Part shown: positions 1 to 9,707 of the stretch, piece after piece
How positions within the stretch are numbered: position 1 is the stretch's first letter
How the letters are laid out: every line of letters starts with the position of its first letter
DNA from: Sipunculus nudus
Lineage: Eukaryota > Annelida > Sipuncula > Golfingiida > Sipunculidae
Length of the DNA stretch: 64,000 nucleotides
Assembly (NCBI GenBank): GCA_026874595.1
Contig: CM049310.1
Location: 65,552,056 to 65,616,055 of the forward strand
Direction of reading: 5' to 3'
Notes under the pieces: model-generated
The model's database searches: none
What the model saw: only the letters and a program-made list of their open reading frames with translations
What the model was told of the DNA's origin: nothing
Program-made: the position numbers and the translations under genes

Positions 1-365
1 CTCGTCAAACGATAAAAAAGGAGATTTCACAGAAATGCTAATAACTCGGCGACTTTTACAGCTAGACAGATGTAGTTTTCGCCATATCTAACATTTAGAG
101 AGTTTGATATGACAAACCTGAAAACGTCTCACTGCTTCTTGTCAAACGAGATTAACGGGATTTCATGAAAAAATTTTGAACTTGGTCCCTTTTACACTAG
201 AAAGATATGCAGCTGTTAAAGGTCAGCATGCATAAATAAACATATTATCCGTTTCTGCTGCCCCCACAATGTTGCTCATTCATATGACTGTTTCTACATG
301 CACTCTCTGTCTATCTGTCTGTATCATTTCCATTTCCGGCAAGCGCGTGACCTCTGGTCATCTTG
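1..365 (+). mobile_element. F1 HINE-like unit, 3' part (unit 0)
   Basis: The window opens inside a 148-bp satellite monomer (1-120). A ~245-bp right flank follows, from AAAACGTCTCACTGC at about 116 to CTTG at 365. The end shows TTCCGGCAAGC, then the small hairpin TGACC-TCT-GGTCA, then TCTTG. The same right flank recurs at about 2430-2675, 6353-6598, 8500-8745, 13745-13990, 15592-15837 and 21236-21480, always followed by a T/GTTT/GTCT microsatellite that opens the next unit. Reading it as the 3' end of a Helentron/HINE-type element is inference from architecture. Confidence 0.65.
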
Positions 366-2675
366 TTTTTTTGTTTATTTGTTTTTTTGTGTGTTTGTCT
401 GCGCTCTCCTGGCCACAATTTTGCAGCAATCGACATGACCCTTACAGGGTTGATTGACAACCGAACACCCTGGAACCCTATTGTTTTTGGTCAACATTGC
501 TCCAAGGTCAAGGGTCAAGGTCACGACAGGTGTGGTTAACGGTTTTTGCACTATAACTTCGCCATAAATAGGCTTATCCACTTCTGCAATAGTTCATTTT
601 TTTCGTCATCACCTGGCCTTTCTTTTGATATGTAGCTTACTTAAATTTGCCGTTACCATGGTTACATTTTTTGGGCAAAAATCATGGGAATTGGTAATAA
701 CACGACCATTTTTTTGTAACTTTGTCAGTTTTTAAGCTAGGCAGATCTAGTTTTCGGCATTTTGTTCCACATGACCAGCTTGACACGACAGAACTGAAAG
801 TCACGCCAAATCTCGCGCCATATCTCGTCAAACGAGAAAAAACGAGACTTCGCGGAAATGCTTATAACTCGGCGACTTTTACAGCTAGACAGGTCTGGTT
901 TTCGGCATTACGTTCCACCAAACAAGCTTGACACGACAGAGATGCAAGACAGGCCAAATCTCGCACCGTATCTCGTCAAACGAGAAAACACGGGATTTCA
1001 CGGAAATGCTTATAACTGGGCCAGTTTTACAGCTAGACACGTCTGGTTTTCGGCATTTAGTTCCACTAGATCAGCTTGACACGACAGATATGCAAGTGCC
1101 GTTACCATGGTTACATTTTTTGGGCAAAAATCATGAAAATTGGAAATAACACGACCATTTTTTGTAACTTTGTCAGTTTTTAAGCTAGGCAGATCTAGTT
1201 TTCGGCATTTTGTTCCACATGGCCAGCTTGACACGACAGAACTGAAAGTCACGCTAAATCTCGCGCCATATCTCGTCAAACGAGAAAAAACGAGACTTCG
1301 CGGAAATGCTTATAACTCGGCGACTTTTACAGCTAGACAGGTCTGGTTTTCGGCATTTCGTTCCACCAAACAAGCTTGACACGACAGAGCTGCAAGACAG
1401 GCCAAATCTCGCACCGTATCTCGTCAAACGAGAAAACACGGGATTTCACGGAAATGCTTATAACTGGGCCAGTTTTACAGCTAGACACGTGTGGTTTTCG
1501 GCATTTAGTTCCACTAGACCAGCTTGACACGACAGATATGCAAGTCTGGCAAAATCTCGCACCGTATCTCGTCAAACGAGAAAACACGAAATTTCACGGA
1601 AATGCTTATAACTCGGCCAGTTTTACAGCTAGACACGTCTGGTTTCCGGCATTTCCTTCCACATGACCAGCTTGACACGATAGATGTGCAAGTCAGGCCA
1701 AATCTCGCACCCTATCTCATCAAACGAGAAAACACGAGATTTAACGGAAATGCTTATAACTCGGCGAGTTTTACAGCTAGACAGGTCTAGTTTTCGGCAT
1801 TTTCTTTCACATGACCTGCTGGACATGACAGAACTGAAAGTCAGGACGAATGTCGCACCGTATCTCGTCAAACGAGAAAACATGAGATTTCACGGCATTG
1901 GTTATAACTCGGCGAGTTTTACAGCTAGACAGGTCTAGTTTTCGGCATTTAGTTCCACATGACCCGCTTGACATGACAAACCTGCAAGACTGGCCAAATC
2001 TCGCACCATATCTCGTCAAACGAGAAAACACGAGAGTACACGGAAATGCTTATAACTCGGCGACTTTTACAGGCAGACGGATCTAGTTTTCGCCATTTCG
2101 TAACGTTTGGCCGTCTTGACATAATAAAACTGCTCATCTTGCCAAATCTCGTACTATATCTCGTCAAGCGAGAAAAAAACATGATTTCACGTAAATGCTG
2201 ATAACACGGCGACTTTTGCAGCTAGACAGGTCTAGTTTCCGGCATTTTGTAATATTTGACAAACCTGACATGACAAAACTGGAAATCTCGCCAAAGCTCG
2301 CACCATTTCCCGTCAAACGAGAAAACACGAGATTTCATGCAAATGCTTATAACTCAGCGGCTTTTATAGCTAGACAGGTCTAGTTTTCGGCATTTCATAA
2401 CATTTGGCCAGCTTGACATGACAAACCTGAAAAACGTCTCACTGCTTCTTGTCAAACGAGATTAACGGGATTTCATGAAAAAATTTTGAACTTGGTCCCT
2501 TTTACACTAGAAAGATATGCAGCTGTTAAAGGTCAGCATGCATAAATAAACATATTATCCGTTTCTGCTGCCCCCACAATGTTGCTCATTCATATGACTG
2601 TTTCTACATGCACTCTCTGTCTATCTGTCTGTATCATTTCCATTTCCGGCAAGCGCGTGACCTCTGGTCATCTTG
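366..2675 (+). mobile_element. F1 HINE-like unit 1, with 148-bp satellite core
   Basis: The unit runs from the T-rich microsatellite after the preceding 3' end to its own 3' end at 2675. Order: microsatellite; left flank with AGGTCA-type direct repeats (503-524) and GTTACCATGGTTAC (652-665); about eleven 148-bp satellite monomers; right flank; 3' inverted repeat; hairpin; CTTG. A short second copy of the left flank (about 1098-1190) interrupts the satellite after two monomers. The unit has no coding capacity: the open frames across it follow the 148-bp repeat and match no known protein. Family assignment (Pearl/HINE, non-autonomous Helentron) rests on layout, not on a database match. Confidence 0.6.
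740..2435 (+). repeat. 148-bp satellite array
   Basis: The palindromic landmark TATCTCGTCAAACGAGA or its variants falls at 821, 969, 1269, 1417, 1565, 1713, 1861, 2009, 2157 and 2305. The spacing is exactly 148 bp everywhere except the 300-bp step across the left-flank insertion near 1100. Each monomer carries the inverted repeat TCTCGT-CAA-ACGAGA, then a segment with GAAATGCTTATAACTCGGCGA and CAGCTAGACAGGTCTAG. Monomers differ by scattered substitutions, more strongly towards the 3' side of the array (2100-2400). Confidence 0.95.
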
Positions 2676-3189
2676 TCTGTCTGTCTGTTTGTTTGTCTGC
2701 ACTCTCCTGGCCACAATTTTGCCACAATCACCTTTAAACTTTCAGAGATGATGGAGAATTAAATTTCTAGGTGCCCTATTGTTTTTGGTTAAAATAGGTC
2801 AAAGGTCAAGGTCAAGGTCGTCAAAAATTCTCAAAACGGTTTTTTCTTCATATCTTTGTGACTATTAGTCGTATCTACTTCAACAATAGCTCATTTTAAT
2901 CGTCATTCCAAGCCCTGTCATCTGGTGTGTAGCAGACTCAAATTTGCCGTAACCATGGTTACAAATTTGGGGGGAATAGTCATGATATTCGAATATAAGG
3001 GGTCTTATTTTTCTAACTTTGTCAGTTTTAAAGCTAGTGTGATCTAGTTTTTTGCATCAGGTAGCATTCAACTAGTACTACAAGATTTTCTAACAAGTAT
3101 TGCAGTATCTCGTAAAATATCTCGTGAATAGAGATATTTCGAGATTTCATTCATCTTGCGCCAAAGGCCACATTAATGCAGGAATCTTT

Positions 3190-4085
3190 CTGAAACTGAC
3201 ATATTATAAGTCCTCCACTAGTATCTCGAAATCGTTTTTTCATTTTTTTAATAGGGCCGCTAGGGGGCGCTGGATGCGAACCTCCCGAACATATCATATT
3301 TTGGCCATATCTCCAAAATTATAAGCCTCAATTACATAAACTATAGCTTATTTTCTTCCTCTGAGTTTTCTCCATAACCTAGTGTAGTCATCTGGTCACA
3401 ATTTTGTGACACTTTGTCAGTGTGTCTGTCTGTTTGTCAGTTGTCCTCAAATTCGCCTGCTTGCTCTTGCGTCTCACATATAGCATTCTAAATGGCACAG
3501 TTTTGAAAGAATCCTTTTGAAACTATTACATCTTAAGTCTTACACTAATATCTCGAAATAAATTTTTCATTTTCCGGATATGGCCGCTAGAGGGCGCTGA
3601 ACTCGAACCTCTCCCAACATATCATGCTTTGGCAATATCTCCAAAACTATAAACCTCAGTTACATAACTGTAGCTTTTTTCTTCCTTTGAGTCTTCCCCA
3701 TAACCTGGAGTAGTCATCTGGACTCAATTTTGAGTCAGTTTGTCAGTGTTTTCGTCTGTTTGTCAGTTGTCCTCAAATTGGCCTGCTTGTTGGCTCTTGC
3801 GTCTCACATATAGCATTCTGTAGGCCACAGTTTTGACGGAATCCTTTTGAAACTATTACACCTTATGTCTTACACTAATATCTCGAAACCGATTTTTCAT
3901 TTTCCAGAATTCGCCGCTAGGGGGCGCTGCACCTGACCCTCACACACATATCATTATATTGGCCATATCTCTAAAACCCAAAGCCTCAATTACATAAACT
4001 ATAGCTTATGTTCTTACTCTGAGTCTTCTCCATAACCTGGTAAAGTCATCTGGTCTCGGTCTTGGGTCACTTTGTCAGTATGTCC
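3190..4085 (+). repeat. ~330-bp tandem repeat with CTCF-like motif
   Basis: Three units start near 3190, 3520 and 3850. Each runs through ACTAATATCTCGAAA, a T-rich stretch, a CTCF-like core, GGCCATATCTCCAAAAC, ATAACCTGG, then TTTGTCAGTATGTCTG and CTCACATATAGCATTC. The CTCF-like cores lie at 3257-3272, 3584-3599 and 3914-3929, 327 and 330 bp apart. The same repeat recurs at 17.0-17.7, 30.4-31.0, 32.3-32.9 and 35.9-36.5 kb. Confidence 0.85.
3257..3929 (+). promoter_or_regulatory. CTCF-like motif cluster A
   Basis: The cores are CCGCTAGGGGGCGCTG (3257-3272), CCGCTAGAGGGCGCTG (3584-3599) and CCGCTAGGGGGCGCTG (3914-3929). They fit the bilaterian CTCF core CCASYAGRKGGCRS, apart from G for A at position three (tolerated in the vertebrate consensus). 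CTCF is an architectural zinc-finger protein. Binding here is inference; only the match is seen. Confidence 0.4.
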
Positions 4086-4488
4086 ACATAAACTTTATAA
4101 ACGGAGGGAAAACTGAATGCACAGAGTCATGCAGGAATGCACGATGACACGCGTTTTAGTAAGACAAAGACACGTGTAGATATGAGCGACAATCAGCGCA
4201 GTGTGCTCGTTTTGTGTAGGGTCCATCGGGCCAAATGTCAATTCAGGCCCGCAGCCGACGGGATGAATTAATTGGCGTAGCGGGGGCCACGGCCATTTCC
4301 TTGTAAAAACTTGTGAATAAATATACGGGACGGGCTGACCATTTTCTCAGGGCCATAGGAACTTCACCATTCCAGTGTGCCCTCAGACCTGGTCAGACCT
4401 AAAACGCGTGCCTGCACGTCTGTGCGCATGCAGGTGATTGCTGTCCAAAGTTTCAGTCGGTGTGTCCTTCAGGAAAGGACCCGAACCG
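4086..4488. other. Unassigned, apparently single-copy segment
   Basis: This segment is not repeated elsewhere in the window and is more GC-rich than its surroundings, for example around 4250-4300. I see no recognisable gene. An open frame starting at 4377 runs through the poly-T and the terminus repeats downstream and is rejected as coding. It could be a filler piece captured when units joined. Confidence 0.4.
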
Positions 4489-4508
4489 TTTTTTTTTTTT
4501 TTTTTTTT
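4489..4508 (+). repeat. Poly-T run (20 T)
   Basis: An uninterrupted run of 20 T lies immediately upstream of the tandem 5' termini. F1, F2 and F3 insertions elsewhere in the window also sit in T-tracts, so this may be the expanded target of the first terminus. Confidence 0.9.
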
Positions 4509-4886
4509 CATTGCTTGCCGGATATCTTCGATTTCTGCAGGCAGGTTCGCCAGTCGCAAATGTCTGTTTATTGCTTGCCGGAAATCTTCGATTTCGGCAA
4601 GCATGTTGGTCAGTTGCGTATGTCTGTTTGTCTGTCTGTCTGTTTGTTGCTTGCCGGAATCAAAGATTTCGGCAAGCATATTACTCAGTTGCGTATGTCT
4701 GTTTGTCTGTTTGTTGCTTGCCGGAATCAAAGATTTCGGCAAGCATATTGCTCAGTTGCGTATGTCTGTTTGTTGCTTGCCGGAAATCTTCGATTTCGGC
4801 AAGTTGGTTGGTCAGTTGCGTATGTCCATTTGTTTGTTGCTTGCCGGAAATCTTCGATTTCGGCAAGTTGGTTGGTCAGTTGCGTA
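4509..4886 (+). repeat. Six tandem copies of the F1 5' terminus
   Basis: Six hairpin-forming copies start near 4511, 4571, 4647, 4714, 4773 and 4836. Each begins TTGCTTGCCGG and passes through a small loop to GATTTCGGCAAGC or a variant; it then has GTCAGTTGCGTATGTC and a short GTTT/GTCT run before the next copy. The loop differs (TTC in some, AAA in others) while both arms are kept. The first copy is the most degenerate (GATATC, CTGCAGGC). Elsewhere in the window this terminus occurs singly (16946, 23727, 29301, 30300, 35340). Confidence 0.85.
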
Positions 4887-6598
4887 TGTCCATTTGTTTG
4901 TTTTTTTGTTTTTTTGTTTATTTGTTTTTTTGTGTGTTTGTCTGCGCTCTCCTGGCCACAATTTTGCAGCAATCGACATGACCCTTACAGGGTTGATTGA
5001 CAACCGAACATCCTGGAACCCTATTGTTTTTGGTCAACATTGCTCCAAGGTCAAGGGTCAAGGTCACGACAGGTGTGGTTAACGGTTTTTGCACTATAAC
5101 TTCGCCATAAATAGGCTTTTCCACTTCTGCAATAGCTCATTTTTTTCGTCATCACCTGGCCTTTCTTTTGATATGTAGCTTACTTAAATTTGCCGTTACC
5201 ATGGTTACATTTTTTGGGCAAAATTCATGGGAATTGGAAATAACACGACCATTTTTTTGTAACTTTGTCAGTTTTTAAGCCAGGCAGATCTAGTTTTCGG
5301 CATTTTGTTCCACATGACCAGCTTTACACGACAGAACTAAAAGTTACGCCAAATCTCGCGCCATATCTCGTCAAACGAGAAAAAACGAGACTTCGCGGAA
5401 ATGCTTATAACTCGGCGACTTTTACAGCTAGACAGGTCTGGTTTTCGGCATTTCGTTCCACCAAACAAGCTTGACACGACAGAGCTGCAAGACAGGCCAA
5501 ATCTCGCACCGTATCTCGTCAAACGAGAAAACACGGGATGTCACGGAAATGCTTATAACTGGGCCAGTTTTACAGCTAGACACGTCTGGTTTTCGGCATT
5601 TAGTTCCACTAGACCAGCTTGACACGACAGATATGCAAGTCTGGCAAAATCTCGCACCGTATCTCGTCAAACGAGAAAACACGAAATTTCACGGAAATGC
5701 TTATAACTCGGCCAGTTTTACAGCTAGAGACGTCTGGTTTCCGGCATTTCCTTCCACATGACCAGCTTGACACGATAGATGTGCAAGTCAGGCCAAATCT
5801 CGCACCCTATCTCGTCAAACGAGAAAACACGAGATTTCACGGAAATGGTTATAACTCGGCGAGTTTTACAGCTAGACAGGTCTAGTTTTCGGCATTTTCT
5901 TTCACATGACCTGCTGGACATGACAGAACTGAAAGTCAGGCCGAATGTCGCACCGTATCTCGTGAAACGAGAAAACATGTGATTTCACGGCATTGGTTAT
6001 AACTCGGCGAGTTTTACAGATAGACACGTCTGGTTTTCGGCATTTTGTTCCACTAGACCAGCTTGACACGACAGACATGCATGTCAGGCAAAATGTCGCA
6101 CCGTATCCCGTCAAACGAGAAAACACGAGATTTCACGGAACTGCAGCTAGACAGGTCTAGTTTTCGGCATTTAGTTCCACATGACCCGCTTGACATGACA
6201 AACCTGCAAGACTGGCCAAATCTCGCACCATATCTCGTCAAACGATAAAAAAGGAGATTTCACAGAAATGCTAATAACTCGGCGACTTTTACAGCTAGAC
6301 AGATGTAGTTTTCGCCATATCTAACATTTAGAGAGTTTGATATGACAAACCTGAAAACGTCTCACTGCTTCTTGTCAAACGAGATTAACGGGATTTCATG
6401 AAAAAATTTTGAACTTGGTCCCTTTTACACTAGAAAGATATGCAGCTGTTAAAGGTCAGCATGCATAAATAAACATATTATCCGTTTCTGCTGCCCCCAC
6501 AATGTTGCTCATTCATATGACTGTTTCTACATGCACTCTCTGTCTATCTGTCTGTATCATTTCCATTTCCGGCAAGCGCGTGACCTCTGGTCATCTTG
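4887..6598 (+). mobile_element. F1 unit 3, 148-bp satellite core
   Basis: T/GTTT microsatellite, left flank (AGGTCA repeats near 5047-5068, GTTACCATGGTTAC at 5195-5208), then 148-bp monomers with landmarks at 5364, 5512, 5660, 5808, 5956 and 6104. A monomer shortened by about 22 bp follows near 6140, then the right flank and a 3' end at 6564-6598 with the TGACC/GGTCA hairpin and CTTG. From about 5265 it is almost identical to unit 4 at a constant offset of 2,147 bp. Confidence 0.65.
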
Positions 6599-8745
6599 TT
6601 TTTTTGTTTATTTGTTTTTTTGTGTGTTTGTCTGTGCTCTCCTGGCCACAATTTTGCAGCAATCGACATGACCCTTACAGGGTTGATTGACAACCGAACA
6701 CCCTGGAACCCTATTGTTTTTGGTCAACATTGCTCCAAGGTCAAGGGTCAAGGTCACGACAGGTGTGGTTAACGGTTTTTGCACTATAACTTCGCCATAA
6801 ATAGGCTTATCCACTTCTGCAATAGCTCATTTTTTTCGTCATCACCTGGCCTTTCTTTTGATATGTAGCTTACTTAAATTTGCCGTTACCATGGTTACAT
6901 TTTTTTGGGCAAAAATCATGGGAATTGGAAATAACACGACCATTTTTTTGTAACTTTGTCAGTTTTTAAGCTAGGCAGATCTAGTTTTCGGCATTTTGTT
7001 CCACATGACCAGCTTGACACGACAGAACTGAAAGTCACGCCAAATCTCGCGCCATATCTCGTCAAACGAGAAAAAACGAGACTTCGCGGAAATGCTTATA
7101 ACTCGGCGACTTTTGCATCAATCAACTTGAAACTTACAGGCTTGATTGAGAAAACGATTTCTAGGTGCCCTATTGTTTTTGGTCAATATTGCTCCAAGGT
7201 CAAGGGTCAAGGTCACGACAGGTATGGTTAACGGTTTTTGCACTATAACTTCGCCATAAATAGGCTTATCCACTTCTGCAATAGCTCATTTTTTTCGTCA
7301 TCACCTGGCCTTTCTTTTGACATGTAGGTTACTTAAATTTGCCGTTACCATGGTTACATTTTTGGGCAAAAATCATGGAAATTGGAAATAACACGACCAT
7401 TTTTTGTAACTTTGTCAGTTTTTAAGCTAGGCAGATCTAGTTTTCGGCATTTTGTTCCACATGACCAGCTTGACACGACAGAACTCAAAGTCACGCCAAA
7501 TCTCGCGCCATATCTCGTCAAACGAGAAAAAACGAGACTTCGCGGAAATGCTTATAACTCGGCGACTTTTACAGCTAGACAGGTCTGGTTTTCGGCATTT
7601 CGTTCCACCAAACAAGCTTGACACGACAGAGCTGCAAGACAGGCCAAATCTCGCACCGTATCTCGTCAAACGAGAAAACACGGGATGTCACGGAAATGCT
7701 TATAACTGGGCCAGTTTTACAGCTAGACACGTCTGGTTTTCGGCATTTAGTTCCACTAGACCAGCTTGACACGACAGATATGCAAGTCTGGCAAAATCTC
7801 GCACCGTATCTCGTCAAACGAGAAAACACGAAATTTCACGGAAATGCTTATAACTCGGCCAGTTTTACAGCTAGAGACGTCTGGTTTCCGGCATTTCCTT
7901 CCACATGACCAGCTTGACACGATAGATGTGCAAGTCAGGCCAAATCTCGCACCCTATCTCGTCAAACGAGAAAACACGAGATTTCACGGAAATGGTTATA
8001 ACTCGGCGAGTTTTACAGCTAGACAGGTCTAGTTTTCGGCATTTTCTTTCACATGACCTGCTGGACATGACAGAACTGAAAGTCAGGCCGAATGTCGCAC
8101 CGTATCTCGTGAAACGAGAAAACATGTGATTTCACGGCATTGGTTATAACTCGGCGAGTTTTACAGATAGACACGTCTGGTTTTCGGCATTTTGTTCCAC
8201 TAGACCAGCTTGACACGACAGACATGCATGTCAGGCAAAATGTCGCACCGTATCCCGTCAAACGAGAAAACACGAGATTTCACGGAACTGCAGCTAGACA
8301 GGTCTAGTTTTCGGCATTTAGTTCCACATGACCCGCTTGACATGACAAACCTGCAAGACTGGCCAAATCTCGCACCATATCTCGTCAAACGATAAAAAAG
8401 GAGATTTCACAGAAATGCTAATAACTCGGCGACTTTTACAGCTAGACAGATGTAGTTTTCGCCATATCTAACATTTAGAGAGTTTGATATGACAAACCTG
8501 AAAACGTCTCACTGCTTCTTGTCAAACGAGATTAACGGGATTTCATGAAAAAATTTTGAACTTGGTCCCTTTTACACTAGAAAGATATGCAGCTGTTAAA
8601 GGTCAGCATGCATAAATAAACATATTATCCGTTTCTGCTGCCCCCACAATGTTGCTCATTCATATGACTGTTTCTACATGCACTCTCTGTCTATCTGTCT
8701 GTATCATTTCCATTTCCGGCAAGCGCGTGACCTCTGGTCATCTTG
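6599..8745 (+). mobile_element. F1 unit 4, near-identical to unit 3
   Basis: Its 3' end is at 8711-8745. Sequence from about 7412 to 9255 repeats 5265 to 7108 with very few differences, so the duplication spans the unit boundary. After the first monomer, at about 7108, the satellite (GCGACTTTT) switches to a second left flank (GCATCAATCAACTTG) that runs to about 7420 before the array restarts. GTTACCATGGTTAC occurs at 6885-6898 and 7344-7357. Confidence 0.65.
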
Positions 8746-9707
8746 TTTTTTTGTTTATTTGTTTTTTTGTGTGTTTGTCTGTGCTCTCCTGGCCACAATT
8801 TTGCAGCAATCGACATGACCCTTACAGGGTTGATTGACAACCGAACACCCTGGAACCCTATTGTTTTTGGTCAACATTGCTCCAAGGTCAAGGGTCAAGG
8901 TCACGACAGGTGTGGTTAACGGTTTTTGCACTATAACTTCGCCATAAATAGGCTTATCCACTTCTGCAATAGCTCATTTTTTTCGTCATCACCTGGCCTT
9001 TCTTTTGATATGTAGCTTACTTAAATTTGCCGTTACCATGGTTACATTTTTTGGGCAAAAATCATGGGAATTGGAAATAACACGACTATTTTTTTGTAAC
9101 TTTGTCAGTTTTTAAGATAGGCAGATCTAGTTTTCGGCATTTTGTTCCACATGACCAGCTTGACACGACAGAACTGAAAGTCACGCCAAATCTCGCGCCA
9201 TATCTCGTCAATCGAGAAAAAACGAGACTTCGCGGAAATGCTTATAACTCGGCGACTTTTACAGCTAGACAGGTCTGGTTTTCGGCGTTTCGTTCCACCA
9301 AACAAGCTTGACGCGACAGAGCTGCAAGACAGGCCAAATCTCGCACCGTATCTCGTCAAACGAGAAAACACGGGATTTCACGGAAATGCTTATAACTGGG
9401 CCAGTTTTACAGCTAGACACGTCTGGTTTTTGGCATTTAGTTCCACTAGACCAGCTTGACACGACAGATATGCAAGTGCCGTTACCATGGTTACATTTTT
9501 GGGCAAAAATCATGGAAATTGGAAATAACACGACCATTTTTTGTAACTTTGTCAATTTATAAGCTACAGACGTCTGGTTTTGGTCATTATGTACCTTATA
9601 GGCAGCTTGACATGATAAAACTGAAAGTCTCGCCAAATCTCGCACCATTTCTCGTCAAACGAGAGTCTTTGAGATTTCATTAAATAAGACCTACAGGTTG
9701 CATTTTT
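8746..9707 (+). mobile_element. F1 unit 5, left part
   Basis: Microsatellite, left flank (X-box-like motif at 9032-9045), two 148-bp monomers, then a second left flank (GTTACCATGGTTAC at 9481-9494). A diverged monomer ends in TTTGAGATTTCATTAAAT and GACCTACAGG. The unit is cut in the T-tract at 9703-9707 by an F2 element. The uninterrupted version of this junction is at about 21955-22010. Confidence 0.6.

Larger units (their letters stand above)
2676..4085 (+). mobile_element. F1 unit 2, with ~330-bp CTCF-motif core, 3' end missing
   Basis: It starts directly after CTTG at 2675 with GTCTGTCTGTTTG. The flank carries three to four head-to-tail AGGTCA half-sites (about 2799-2820) and GTAACCATGGTTAC (2949-2962). 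The core is not the 148-bp satellite but about three units of a ~330-bp repeat. No 3' hairpin terminus is present; recognisable similarity stops near 4085. This shows that F1 ends can enclose two unrelated cores. Confidence 0.55.

Noticed and set aside
722-2383. Overlapping 60-100-codon frames with repeated SFRHFVPHDQLDTTEL-like text on both strands
   Set aside because: They are translations of the 148-bp satellite. 148 is not a multiple of three, so each monomer appears in successive frames; there is no protein family.
740-2435. CRISPR-like look of regularly spaced palindromes
   Set aside because: The whole 148-bp unit is repeated, not only the palindrome. There are no unique spacers, no cas genes, and the DNA is eukaryotic.
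366-2675. F1 as a classical TIR (cut-and-paste) transposon
   Set aside because: The 5' and 3' inverted repeats are asymmetric: the 3' one lies internal to a hairpin. No target duplication is visible, and units abut directly, which fits rolling-circle-type ends better.
4377-5082. Long Phe/Cys/Val-rich open frames (over 200 codons) in several frames
   Set aside because: They run through poly-T, six tandem termini and GTTT microsatellite. The same low-complexity text appears in all three frames with the repeat period, so they are repeat artefacts.
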